Positions 23,000-34,556 of a DNA stretch of 64,000 nucleotides are shown here, piece by piece; position 1 is the first letter of the stretch; the number at the start of each line of letters is the position of its first letter. The position numbers and the translations under genes were made by a program. The notes beneath the pieces were generated by a model. It saw only the letters and a program-made list of their open reading frames with translations, had not been told where the DNA came from and ran no database searches. The DNA is from Nereocystis luetkeana (Eukaryota > Sar > Phaeophyceae > Laminariales > Laminariaceae), in assembly GCA_031213475.1 (NCBI GenBank), contig JARUPZ010000023.1, forward strand, positions 6,466,157 to 6,530,156. The letters are read 5' to 3'.

Positions 23000-23597
23000 G
23001 CGATACCGGCGGTGTGTGTGCGGAGCGTCTCTCATATTGCCCGTCTAAAATGTCAATTTCAAAATGCACGTGGAAAAACAAAATGTTTGTATGTGTGCGT
23101 GCAACAATGAAACCATTGAATGAAACCAACCAAAAATATTAATATTAATATTAATAATAATATTATACGGAGTAAATCCGAGACTCTCCCCATTGAAAGT
23201 CGAACACAGGAGAGACCAGCAAATTCAAATTCAAACAAAAACGACAACCGATTTCAATTTCCAGGGTTGTGTTCGAAAATTCAAGATACGAATTTTGAAT
23301 TTTAATTCCAAGCTACGAATTGTCCTGTTGCAAAATCAAAACAGAGACGGCCAACAAATCCTAAAACTTGAAACTACTCCTGAGTCCAACTGTAGTACAG
23401 GTGTAAGTACCGAACGGACCACTTGGAACTTGTGCACCCACGCGACCAGTAACCAGGAAAATGCCCAGGTATATCGTGTCATGAGGGCGGCTGGTACGCA
23501 CCACCAGCTGTACCGAGCGAAGAGGGTACTGCTGTGCTGGTGGTGCTGTGTGTGTGGCGGTACCGGGTGAATACCATGCCTACCTTCCCGATCAGCC

Positions 23598-23905
23598 CAG
23601 TACCGGTATGCTCGGTACCGGTATGAACATCGTACCGAATGTACCGAACTTCTCGGTACCGGTATGGACATCGTACCGAACGTACCGAAGTCCTCGGTAC
23701 CGGTATGGATATCGTACCGAACGTACCGAACTTCTCGGTACCGGTATGGATTATCGTACCGGTACCACCGGTACCGGTATGGACATCGTACCGAATGTAC
23801 CGAACTTCTCGGTATCGGTATGGACATCGTACCGAACGTACCGAAGTCCTCGGTGCGGGTACGAATATCTTACTGAACGTACCGATATTCTCGGTACCGG
23901 TATAC
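23598..23905. repeat. GGTACCG minisatellite array 2 (about 41-bp period)
   Basis: Seven or so units of the same 41-bp family as array 1, in the same orientation, about 600 bp downstream. Between the arrays (23000-23597) the sequence is AT-rich with ATTAATATTAAT words near 23140-23165 and holds no recognisable gene. Confidence 0.9.
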
Positions 23906-24189
23906 CGGAGGTATACTACCGCTGGTACGCCTCGGTATGTACCTTACCGAACACAACCTTGGAAGATAGAGCTCCGTGTCTCCTCACCGCAGCTAATACT
24001 CTTCGAGTTCGTGGTCGAAAACGGCACTGTCAGTTTGAACCAATAAAAACTCCTCCGCACAAATTATGAATCCTTCAATCGTTCGGATCCTGAGTACACG
24101 AGCAACCCGTGTACCTTTTAGAACAATAGTAGGGGAATAAGAGAAGATGTGCCGAGTGATCAAATTTTTACTAAAAAAAAACAACAAAG

Positions 24190-24715
24190 CAAAATCACCG
24201 GGATAGACAACGATCTGGTACCAAGAACGGCGCGATACGCCGAGAAATAGTCGTCCGGCGGAGAGAAAGGGGCAAGGGAAGGCAGCCACCGAGAAAGGCA
24301 GGACCGAGGGGTTCGAACAGGCCGATGTCGGCGGCCCGCAAAGCAAGGCAATCGGTAGAAAGCGGTAGCATCAGCAAGACCGAGAGATCGAACCTCGGAG
24401 AGTAAAAAGCTACTATTAATACTACTGTAAGATGAAGCCTGTCACAAGAAGCTCTTCGCGGAGCAACAACACCTAAAACAAATTTCCAGGACCACAGAAA
24501 ATAGAACATCCGTGTCTCCTTTTTCCAGCAAATATCCCTCATGCTCGGGGTCGCCGCGCTCATCGGTGGCGTGAGACTCCGAGACGCGCGCACGGGAGAA
24601 CACCCGTCGGAGTCCGGCTCGCGCGACCGTCGAGGAAAGCGGTCGGAAAAGCAAGCACGAAGGCAGGGAAGCGAAGGCGTCCGGAGTCCCAGACAAAGTT
24701 GAAGATAAAATCGGA
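24190..24715. repeat. Dispersed repeat family D, copy 2
   Basis: Direct repeat of 21838-22054 (part 1, 24190-24408) and 22430-22720 (part 2, 24478-24712), here closer together. Flanked upstream by GGTACCG array 2 and downstream by an AT-rich run (24750-24800). Confidence 0.75.
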
Positions 24716-24889
24716 ATTTTAAGGTTCGCTCACAGCGGCCGAGATTCATTTTATATATATTTATTTATATATACATATATATTTATATATATTATATATG
24801 ATTTGCGTGCACTTTTTAGTATGGGACAACTCATGAGCCGGACCCGTATGGCGCCCGTGTATCATAGGTCTCGATGCCGAAATGTCAAG

Positions 24890-25105
24890 GACCGCGTCGG
24901 GCCTGGCCGAAAAAAATGAAAGCTAGATGGGCAGGGCCGGCCCGGGCCGGCCTGCAAAGTTTGAAAATGCGATGGGCTGGTGCCTGGCCGCGTCCCATCC
25001 TCTGGAAAGTTGATGGACGGGGCCGGGCCGTGACTCGCCATAATACAATTTGATAGGCTGGGCCGGGCCGCGGCCCATTACAAGAAAAAAAAATGGGCCG
25101 GCGAG
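24890..25105. repeat. GGCCGGGCC minisatellite array 2
   Basis: About five units combining palindromic GC cores (GGGCCGGCCCGGGCCGGCC, GGGCCGGGCCGCGGCCC) with AT-rich spacers such as AGTTTGAAAATGCGATG. Same family as 18925-19205. Confidence 0.8.
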
Positions 25106-25267
25106 CTGCTGTAATTCTTGATAAGAAAAAAGAACAATAGAGTATTAACAATTGCAGCGGCAGAAGCAGCTGCAAAAATATATCAGGAAAAAATTCCCGC
25201 TATATTTCTGGAGTGAAACAACACCCGACGAACGCGGAAGACAGTTTTGTAGAATCAATCATCCGCT

Positions 25268-25338
25268 CGTGATAATAGCAGCAGCAGCAGCAGCAGCAGC
25301 GTTGCTGCAGCAGCAACAGCAGCAGCGGCGGCAGCGGT
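25268..25338. repeat. CAG triplet tract
   Basis: A run of (GCA)n with GTTGCTGCAGCAGCAACAGC in the middle, which makes a local inverted repeat. A TACCTGG triple tandem follows at 25379-25400. Non-coding context. Confidence 0.85.
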
Positions 25339-25399
25339 GATAGGGGTGGTGGTGGCGACAGCAGCGGCTGAAAAAAGTTACCTGGTACCTGGTACCTGG

Positions 25400-27646
25400 T
25401 AGTTGTTTAAAAGTTGTGTCCCCCTTTTTGTGGATTTTTGGTGTCGTCAAAATGATAAACTATTCATACCATACACACTCTCCAAATGAACGAACCCAGC
25501 CCTCCGGAGGTGCCCGCATGTGTATCAGAGTGATCGGCGCTAGGCGTACTTTCAAACCTCAATGATAGAGCGAAAACTACCTCGATGTATTTTTTTCAAC
25601 TTTGCTTTTTTAACTCGAATCCTATGCTGATCCCCAACGCTTGGCCCTTTGCACGCACGTTGCGTTTCGCTCGTGTCTCGCATATCGTCGTGTCGATAAC
25701 CAAGCCTGACAAGCTTCAGACATTGAAAGGTGAGAACTGGGCGCACGATTTGATGGGTACACCTATTTTTCGTTGTCTTTTGTGATACTGCAGTGGGCAC
25801 TGTTTTATGTCAAAGCCGTAACAACTATTTTAAAAGTACACGATTTTCCGTAGGTGACGCCAAATGCCCACGGTACGATCAATACCACCCCCCCCCCGAG
25901 CGAAACAACCATCGGTAATTTTCCAGGGCTCGAAGGATTATCCCGTATATCACCGCGGGTATCATACGTTCGACACCACCCCCCCCTTTGAGGTTGCATC
26001 AAATTATCATTAGCCGGGGTTGTTTTTGGTATCCGGAGAGCGCGAAGAGCTTTCATGAGCCCCAGCACAGGCGGCAACAGCAGGCGCACCACTAAGTTAA
26101 AATACCCAACTGAGGCCACAACTGAGATCAAGGCTGACCTTGCTCCAGTCACTCAACGCGTGCACATCTTGCACCACAGGAGTCTCTACCCAACCACATT
26201 TTCGTTCGTGAGTTCGATGACTGCTGCATTGATGTTGCTGTTACGCTTAGCGGGGTTTGAAGGTTGCTTGAGCCCATTGAAAGGCGGCAAGAGCGAACGC
26301 CTTTTATTGCCATGAATAGTCTGTGATACCAAGCCATGAATAGTCTGTGGTACCAACGCCTGGCAGCGAGGCTCCGGGTAGGAAGCATGTCGTTGCTCGC
26401 CTCTCCGACTGTAATGGTGTTACCATGGCTTCGGGGATGCTTATTTTATAATTTGGGGTATTTTTGCGGTGACTGCTCGTAGGTTTTTACCGAAAGTCCA
26501 ATATAAAATACCATTTTTTCCAGTACCTTTAGTTTCATGTCAAGACAGACCCTCTAGTTGGACCGTTACCCGTCTTGATAGACTTCGTGGAGTTAGAGTT
26601 TGCCGAGAGGACCCTTGCGAAGACTTGAAAACTTCACAAAACGTCCGCACCATGTCGACATTAATAACAGATTTATAACCTGTACACCGCCGTATGATCG
26701 TATACTTTGCGAGCAAATCAAACGACAGTGTGCCATTTTGGCGGTCTACGAGTTTAGTTGATCATTGTAGCCATTAGAGCAACGCCGAAGCTGCACCACA
26801 CTCCCTTATTCGAGTGACTTGTCCACTATCAGCCATCGCGTGGACCCCAGGCTCAATATCTTCGTGATTGTGCGTCGCGCTACAACTTAACTTAACTTAA
26901 CTTAACTTAGCTTTTCTAGACGCCATGGGTATGGAGGGCCCTCATTATCTTCCGTAATGATGTGCAGGTGGGCGATAGGTGAAAGGGGACAGTTTGGTTA
27001 TTCCAACGCACTTTTAATAGTCTACGTATTCCAACGTAGCGTCACGACGGGCATTATATCCCTAAAATTGACCCCTGTTTCCTACTTTCGGTCGAATGCC
27101 AACCCAAAAACGACCTCCTGAGGAACATCGCCAGGAACTTGATGCCTATTGGGCTACCACAAATGGGTTTCCATGTGTTGTACCCGACAATGGTTTCCAA
27201 GATCAGTTTCGGGCCCATCTTCGGTTTCCAAATCTCTATTAATCGTAATATTAAAACACCTCATGTGATGTCAGCCTGGACATTTTTTACTTTTCGTGTG
27301 CTCTTACTCAAAATTACCTCTCAAAATCAGTTTCGGGCCCAGATTGAGTTCCGGTTTGCACAAGAGTTGATCCAACACCAGACAGAGAATTTGGACAGGA
27401 TCCTCAAACAAACAGCTGATGGGACGGCGGTATCTTGTTTTTCTGGGCTCAACACGAGCTACGAGGTACCAGTACCTAGTAGAAGTTTAAAGGTCATTTG
27501 GCGCGAAGCAGTAGGCGCCGATCAGCGGGTGTACTTGCTACATGATTTGCTTCGACTCATCGTGTAGCGTGGCCGCATCTAATTTTTTTTCATACGGCCC
27601 ATGCTCCCTCTTGATTTTGCACGTACGACAACGGGGAACTGCCAAG
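25400..27646. other. No recognised gene; probable 5' region or first intron of the UEV gene
   Basis: Neither strand shows a recognisable domain. An ACTTA pentamer run lies at 26884-26909. A membrane-like frame on the minus strand (25805-26152) and a 142-codon frame on + (27139-27567) were examined and not recognised. The missing first exon of the downstream UEV gene should lie somewhere here, ending in phase 1 (a single G). Confidence 0.5.
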
Positions 27647-29663
27647 ATTACCGTTTAACTATTGAGTACAAGCACCTCAAGCAAAATGCCCCCGGGGGAG
27701 TGTTCGTAATCCCGAGCGTCCACCACCTCCGGATCTGGTACGGAGTGATATTCGTACGTCGAGGTCATTACGCCAATGGTGTCTTCAAGTTCAGGTGTGT
27801 TGACAGTTTATGCTCTCACACCTCTTTCGTTTGCCAATATTAATATTTAATAATAGCATTGGACAGATCGGAGAACTGATAAGACTCATTTTGGGTACGT
27901 ACCTTTGAATATTGTCTTGCTTTGGTCAAGCCCTGCTTGTTCTCTGGGACACACGCCGGTTAGAGAGCTCGCATATGTCTCTTCGATAGGGATAGTCTCG
28001 GGTTTCCAGCCAATTACTTACCCCTGGTATGAATAGTAGTATTAATAATCATTTAGCATGTCGACCCCCGTTTGGGTATTTTTTTCCTCCGCCCCACATG
28101 CCTTTGTGACACCGATTTTTTGTTTGTGGTGTTGTCGCTCAACAGGGTGGAGTTGCCAGCAGACTACAACGACGTCGGCACATGGCCAGTCGTTCGCTTC
28201 ACCAGTGCGGTGTTCAACCCGATGGTATCTCCCATAACTGGAGAGCTAGACCTCAAATCGGTGTTCCCCGAGTGGGTGCCAGGAAAACATTACATGGTGA
28301 CGGCCCTTACATACCTGAAAAAGGTTTTCTACATGAAGGATTTCTCCTTTCCGCGACCTGCCAACCCCGAAGCACAAGCGCTTTTCCAGGTGAGTGTTGT
28401 TGACGCAGGAGCAAAGTACCCAAAGGGCGCTAGTCGCGAAGGCCGATAACAATCTGTGTTCCTGTCGTAAAGCTGACAGCTGATGCTGATGTGTCAAACG
28501 TTAGGACTCATGGCATCACATACGGCTCCTCCGGGCCGTTAGCTTCGGGTGTAACGGGGGGGGGCTAGTTGGTCGATGCTGTGCGAAACGATGTGCTTTG
28601 TGAAGCCGATGCTGTGTGAAACGAAGCGCCTTGGAGCAAATGGTCGCACGAAAAATAGTGTCACGTTCGAGGTACCGGTGTTGCCTATGCCTTCAACTCT
28701 AAAGAAACCAGCAGAACAGCATCCAATTTCGATTCTTTAAACCACCAGCAGGAGGACAAGCGAGGATTCATTGAGAGGGTCGAAGCATGCGTGCGAGAGA
28801 GCCAGGACACGGTGTACGAGAACGAGGATGGGTCCAGCCTGCGCTTCACCGAGCCGAAGCCCGCCCACGTATGTTGCAGCTCATGTGACGCCTTCCATCT
28901 CTTGTTGCAAACATATGCTACCTACAGTATTTGGGAGTATACGGCTCCTTGTTAAAAGAGACACGTTATACTACTTTCGCCCGCCTTTGAAGACAAGTCT
29001 GGTGGACTGAGAAAAGCTCGCTCGTAATTCCCCAGTGAACAACTTGGGCAGATTGCCCAGCATCACTAAATATCTGGCTAAGGTGTCCTCGGGCGAACTT
29101 CGCCGCGACTGGTCTTGCATCTGCTGTAGGCTCGTACGTTGTGCAGAGCATGCGAGTTGCGGTCACTGCCTGTTATTTATTTTGAATTGTCTTTCCTGAT
29201 GTGAACTTTCTCCAATTGGTGTGCGTATGTATTCAAAGTTTCCGCATCTACCGACGAGATTGACAGCTATTCGGCCAGGTATTCGTCCGTATACGTAGCC
29301 TTGTAACTGAGCGGTGCATGATGTTGGAAGCGGTGAACCATCTAGCTTGTGAAGTTTCCTTAGTTGAATCTGAGGACGGTGTTTGGTGGTGCCCTGTTGG
29401 CCTAAGCGCCCCTTAGGATTTCTTCCTTTCGTTGCGTCAAATAGTACCGTAAAAGGCGCTGTGGTCATCAGATGTCGGTCTAAATGTGATCTTCGCCCAA
29501 CTAACTTTGGTGTCTGTGTCAACAGGACAAATTGAGAGCCAAGATTTTGGGTGCGGATCCAGAAGCGAAGGCGGTACCGTTGCGCCAAGGAACGCGAGAG
29601 AGGCAAGATACGGAAACAACGGCTGGTGCATCTGAGTACCACGAACCGGAAGCATACGCGTGA
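27647..29663 (+). CDS. AKTIP/FTS-like ubiquitin E2 variant (UEV), 5' exon missing
   Basis: Four exons join in phase: 27647-27794, 28146-28389, 28749-28868 and 29526-29663 (stop TGA). The protein has a UBC fold without the catalytic cysteine: YRLTIEYKHLKQ, YVIPSV-like VFVIPSV, WYGVIFVRRGHYANGVFKFR, then VELPADYND, RFTSAVFNP, GELDLKSVFPEW, then the helix YLKKVFYMKDF and PANPEAQALFQ. In E2 enzymes the Cys lies just after the HPN region; here FNPMVSP is followed by GELDL with no Cys. AKTIP (fused toes) has the same GELD...FPEW layout and works with Hook proteins in vesicle transport. The C-terminus (DKLRAKILGADPEAKAV) also fits AKTIP. Exon 3 has a CAGCAG acceptor, so one Gln may be optional. The start codon and first exon were not found; the preceding exon must contribute one G. 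Confidence 0.85.
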
Positions 29664-31235
29664 AGATAACATGCTGTAATAAATTCAGCAATTCAGCAAT
29701 TCAGCAAGCGGTCGGGAATCGGGGCAACGACAATGGGGGCACCTACTGCGGCTTCGGCGAGTACAGCCGTCCTCGTGTCGAGAGTTTGTTGTTTGGCGCA
29801 GGGCTTGGTTGTTTAACAGGTGCTCGGTGTACCTCCCCAGCTGCAGCAGTTGTCCGCGTTGCCAGGCGGGACGACGGAGTGCACTCAAAGGCCGGTGTTG
29901 CGGTTCTGAGGCACCCAACAAACTCATCGCCAGACACCCCTGTTGCTGTGCACGCTGTATGTTTGGGCACTATTGAAATGCCGCCCTTGTTTGCGTGCGC
30001 CGGTAAGGTTGTGCTGACGGTGCTTGCCGAAAGTAACCTACCAGGTATGTGTTTCGCTTTTGTATTCATAGTTGAAGCGGCTCCACAGCAACAACAGGAG
30101 CGTTGCTCCCCTCGGTTCAAAATACCCGAATGGCCCACCCTTATTGTTGTGCCAGGTATGGCGTTTTTACCGGTTTTATTTCTGGGCGGATACAGTACTC
30201 GTATTATTGGTTTCGGTTCGAGATTTAACTGCAACCATTGTCCTGTTGACCTGTTCATCATTCCACGGTATGGGCAGATAGATAAGAGAGGAGTGCGTCT
30301 GTGTACAAACACGACATGATATAATACGAAGTACGAGTCTCGATACTGCTGTCTGTAACGCCATTGGACGAATGCCTACCAATATGTGCAACTCCCTGCA
30401 ATCTAGGATAGAGCAATGACGCTGCACTATGCGTACAACTCACATGACCCTCTGGTCTTGCAAAGACAAAAAAAAAAAACATTGTGGCCGCAGAACGGTT
30501 ACGACGCGAGGTTACCCTGATAGTGCTGCATTTAGTATGCCCGTCCTGTAACTGTTGTCAGGGGAGCCATTGATACTCCTCAACAAGAAAATGGCTGTAC
30601 GCGGCGCTCTTCTTATCGCTGTGTCGCAGACATCATCACCTGTGTAGGGTTGTTCACCCACCATCAAGGTACGTTACAGTAGCTGGATTTACCTATCTCT
30701 CTCCTTGCGGGCCAACAAAATTATTTTTTTGGCGGCGACGTAGTTATCTCGTTATTTCGTGAAAACACGTGCCAAACCTGGGGCGTTGATGTTAAAAAAA
30801 ACTCTAGAAAATTAGAGCGAGACAGATGCTTTTTTGTTGTTGTCACCGTTAGTACCTCCGCGTTAAACCGTTATTTTTACGTGGCGGCATCCAGCATGCC
30901 CAAATGTCCGTGCTGATTATTATTCCTCAAGATATGCCCGGTGTAGATCATGCGAGTTATGTGGTCACAAATGACGAGGCCGGGCCGAGAGGTGAATCGT
31001 GTCGCAGGTCCTTGCATCGCGGATAAAAGGAGACTAGCGCAACAAATCAGCTCTAACAAATAATAACGGGCCTCGGGGTGACGGATGATGGCCAGATTCT
31101 GTGATATCCCCGCTATTATTTTCGCTAAAGGGGGCAGGGTACCTCTCTTATCAATACTCTCGTGCTATTCAGTTAAGGCCCGTTATAAGGAAATATATCG
31201 GAAAGAAATGGAGGCTCGGCCTTTCACGAAGAAAA
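29664..31235. other. Intergenic, no recognised gene
   Basis: The 3' side of the UEV gene. Long frames on both strands at 29660-30319 overlap each other and have no recognisable domain. The remainder is short random frames. Confidence 0.5.
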
Positions 31236-32460
31236 CTTTTCGCGGGTCAGGTCAAACCTCACGGGTCGGGTCGGGCGAAAACCTGAGGTATGTTGACTTG
31301 ACCCGACCCGACCCGCGAGATTTCAAAATCTCCTGACCCGACGCGACCCGACCCGCCACCTTCCGATTGACCCGTGAGACACGGGTTTCATGCGGGTCGG
31401 GCCACCTTGACCCGCGAGACCATTCATCTTGACGCGATGGTTTGACCCACGGATCTGGCCCGTGGGTCGGCACTACAAAAACAATTTAATGTTCATTTTA
31501 GTGTCTCGCAGCGATACATGACCAGGCTGTATGTAGTGGGTATGAATGGCTGCGGGCTTACGTGTATGAATTTGGAGGTGTTTTAATGCTTGAATGTGAT
31601 ACCAAAGGAGTGATGTTGAGTATTGGTACGAGAGAGGTTTTTGGGTAAGACATCAGAACGTGATTCAAGTGTCGGATCCGCGAGCCGAGTGCGCGGGTCC
31701 GACCCGCGGGTCAGCAGGAAAGAACTCGCGGGTCATGCTGGTCCGACCCGCGGGTCAGTAGGAAAGAACTCGCGGGTCATGCTGGTTTGACCCGCGAGTG
31801 ACCCGCTTCTCGTGGGTCATGACCTGACTCGGTCCGTGAGCTTTTCATCTCGTCTTGACCCGACCCGACCCGACCCGACCCGTGAGATTTGAAAAACTAT
31901 TGATCCGACCTGACCCGCCCCACGAGATATAAAAACCTCTAGACCCGACCCCACCCGTGAAAATTTGAACACTTCCTGACCCGACCCGACCCATGACTTT
32001 TTGAACACCACGTGACCCGACCCACGGGTCGGGTCATGACCCGCGAAAGGCCCTCATACTTGTCGACCAGTTTGAGCTACATTTCTAACGCCGAATTCCT
32101 ATTCTCAGGGATTTTCGCGGGTCACGGGGTGTTCGAAATGTCACGGGTCGGGTCGGGCCAGGAAGGGTTCAAAATCTCACGGGCCGGGTCGGGTCAAGAG
32201 GTTTTCAAGTCTCGCGGGTCGGGTCAGGTCTGGGGCCAAGAGTTTCCCAAATCTCACAGGATATGTCGGGTCAAGATGTTTTCAGATATCACGGGTAGGG
32301 TCAGGTAGGGTCAAGAGGTGATGAAATGCTCACGGATCGGGTCAGGCCATAACTCGCGACAAACGGGTCACTCGCGGTTCCGGCCAGCATGACCCGCGAG
32401 CTTTGTTTCCAGCTGACCCGTGGGTCGGACCCGCGCATCCCGGTTGCGGACCCGACACAT
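31236..32460. repeat. CGGGTC/GACCCG minisatellite arrays with orientation switches
   Basis: Units of about 40-46 bp made of a (CGGGT)n core and a spacer such as GGTTTTCAAGTCTCG or GGGTTCAAAATCTCA. The core reads CGGGTC on the + strand at 31236-31280 and 32035-32340 and GACCCG at 31297-31460 and 31680-32035, so the array flips orientation several times. Between 31470 and 31670 is unrelated sequence. Glycine/serine/arginine peptides across it are artefacts. The same family recurs at 56775-57010. Confidence 0.9.
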
Positions 32461-32798
32461 AAAACACTTCCCGCTTTCTTTCCCAGAGGCTTCTCTCTTA
32501 CCAATACTCAGTAATACTCCTTTCAGATCATGTTAATTAAAACACCGCCAAATTCATATACGCATGCCCGCATCCATCCGTACCCACTACAACTAGGCCA
32601 CATATCGCTGCGGGGCACAATAATGAATATCCGTCGCACCTGAAAAGGCAAGAAGGGGTTAATAAAAGAGAACCCTAGGAGAAGGACACATTGCAAGGGG
32701 AGGAAAAGGTAGTTGAAGCGGGACTCGTCACCGTCACGGAATAAAATTAAGTGCGCCTCACGCCCACCAAAAGAGGGGCGATTTAGGGTTGCGAAAGT

Positions 32799-34556
32799 GT
32801 GGGCACCGTCGCGTCCGTGAGGGTGCCCGTCATGTCGGGAGGTGACGATCTCCCCGTAGAAACCGCGGCAAAAACCACAAGCACAACAACAGCCCTATCG
32901 TTTTGTCCACTGCCAGCCGGGCGAGGGCGGGGGAGGACTCTCCCGGCATGGATGCAGCCAAGGATCCTTGACACAACCCCCGTGCCAGGAGGGTTGCAGC
33001 AACAAGCAGCAACCGGGGCGGGGCCGGAAACCGATTGTTTCGGACAGCGGGAAACAGGCGTATCGGCTAGTGCAGTACCTGTGATATCGGCACAAACCGC
33101 AAGTGTAACAACAGCCCTATCCTTTTGTCCACTGCCAGCCGGACGAGGGCGGAGCAGGACTCTCCCAGCTTGGATGCAGCCAACGATCCTTGACACAACC
33201 CCCGTGCCGGGAGGGTTGCAGCAATAAGAATCAACAGGGGCGGGGCCGGAAACCGGGTGTTTCGGGCAGCGAGAGACAGGCGGATCGACTAGTGCAGTGC
33301 CCGCGATGGCGGCAGAACCCGCAAGTGCAACAACAGATCTATCTTTTAGTCCACTACCAGCCGGACGAGGGCGAGGCAGGACTCTCCCGGCTTGCATGCA
33401 GCCAAGGATCCTTGACACAACCCCCGTGCCGGGAGGGTTGCAGCAACAAGAATCAACAGGGGCGGGGCCGGAAACCGACTGTTTCGGGCAACGAGAGACA
33501 GGCGTATCGACTAGTACAGTACCTGCGATGGCGCCACTATCGGTAGGGGGCGAACAAGCGAGCGAGGTGCAGCAAGAGGGGCGTCAGGCACTCGCACCGG
33601 ACGAGAGGTACCTAGTAGAAGTTACGCCACCGGTAGAGCGTGCGAGGCGTACGAGCCCCCAGACGGGAGGTCCAGCCCTCGCGACAGGAGGGTTGCAACA
33701 GCAGGGATTGAATGGGGTGCAGCAAGGTGAGGGTCTGCCGTCGGCCACGGCCACGATGCGCTTAGCAATTACCCCGCCGCAGGTGGAACGCGGGCGGAGG
33801 ATGAATACCCCGGCATGGACGAGTGCGGGGAGGAGACCAGCCCCTACATTGGGAGGCCTGCAACAGCAGGCGTCGCCAAGGCCAGTGCCGAGGAGGGGTA
33901 GGACCGAACCACTTTTGCAATGTGTCGTCCAGGTCCGGCGGGATAGGGCATCATCAGACGATCGGCCTTCGCCGCGTCCACAGACGCGTTCGACGCACTG
34001 TTCGCCATCGCCTTCGGGAAGAAGCATCAGCACCACTCTGCCCCCACCTCAGCCGGGACTCTTAGGACGCCGGCAACGATCTAATTCTCCTCTGTCAGGG
34101 AGGTCGGCACGCACGCGTCAACGACCTCCGGTCACCTTTGTCGACGATACTCAATGCCGAACGGCGTTGACGCATCGAGAGGGGGCGCGCAAGACGCCCG
34201 AGCCAACCGTTCACGGTCGATGCCGACGATGGGTAGAAACGCCCCCCCTATACCCCACATCATCGGGATCCGGCGGGGTAGGACAGCATCAGGGGATCGG
34301 CCCTCGCCCCGACCAAGTTCACGGCCGAGGTACCGCCCCCCGTCTCCTTCTGGGGGGAGTATCACAAACTCTCCACTCCCGATCCTGCCAGGGATCCTGG
34401 GGCACCGACGACGAGATACCTCCCCTCCAACAGGGGTGTCGGTGCGCCCGCACCAGCGATTTCGGTTTACCGCTGCCGAGGACACCCGGAGCCAGGAGGC
34501 GTTGGTGCCTCGCAGAGCACCAACCGTCTAGGCTCATCGCCCGCGGCCGTCAGTGA
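32799..34556 (+). pseudogene. ORF1-like Pro/Gly/Arg/Gln-rich region of retrotransposon complex 2
   Basis: Two overlapping frames (32799-33227 and 33297-34556) form one sequence broken by a one-base slip in repeat unit 2. The first part consists of three 74-residue repeats containing LPAGRGR, LPAWMQPRILDTTPVPGG and GAGPETDCFGQRE. After that the protein is Pro/Ser/Arg-rich with recurring GxxxSxSPRP-type segments (for example RPSPRPQ) and no recognisable fold. Its position upstream of the RING chain and the RT suggests the N-terminal part of the retroelement protein. That assignment rests on collinearity only; it could be an independent repetitive host gene. Confidence 0.4.
32890..33545 (+). repeat. 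Three tandem 222-bp coding repeats
   Basis: The word TTTTGTCCACTGCCAGCCGG (or its variant TTTTAGTCCACTACCAG) recurs at 32901, 33123 and 33344, giving periods of 222 and 221 bp. Unit 2 has lost one base and gained a stop (CAATAAGAAT), so the coding frame breaks there. Confidence 0.9.

Noticed and set aside
22372..23127. Several long frames with repeated VPNVPNFSVPV-type peptides
   Set aside because: The 41-bp non-coding array yields the same peptide in several frames because 41 is not divisible by three.
25805..26388. Membrane-like minus-strand frames
   Set aside because: The two frames are out of register, end in low-complexity Pro/Gly sequence and match no known family.
29660..30319. 219-codon + frame and an overlapping 189-codon minus frame
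   Set aside because: The two overlap, neither shows a domain or splice-consistent neighbours, and the + frame starts at the UEV stop region.
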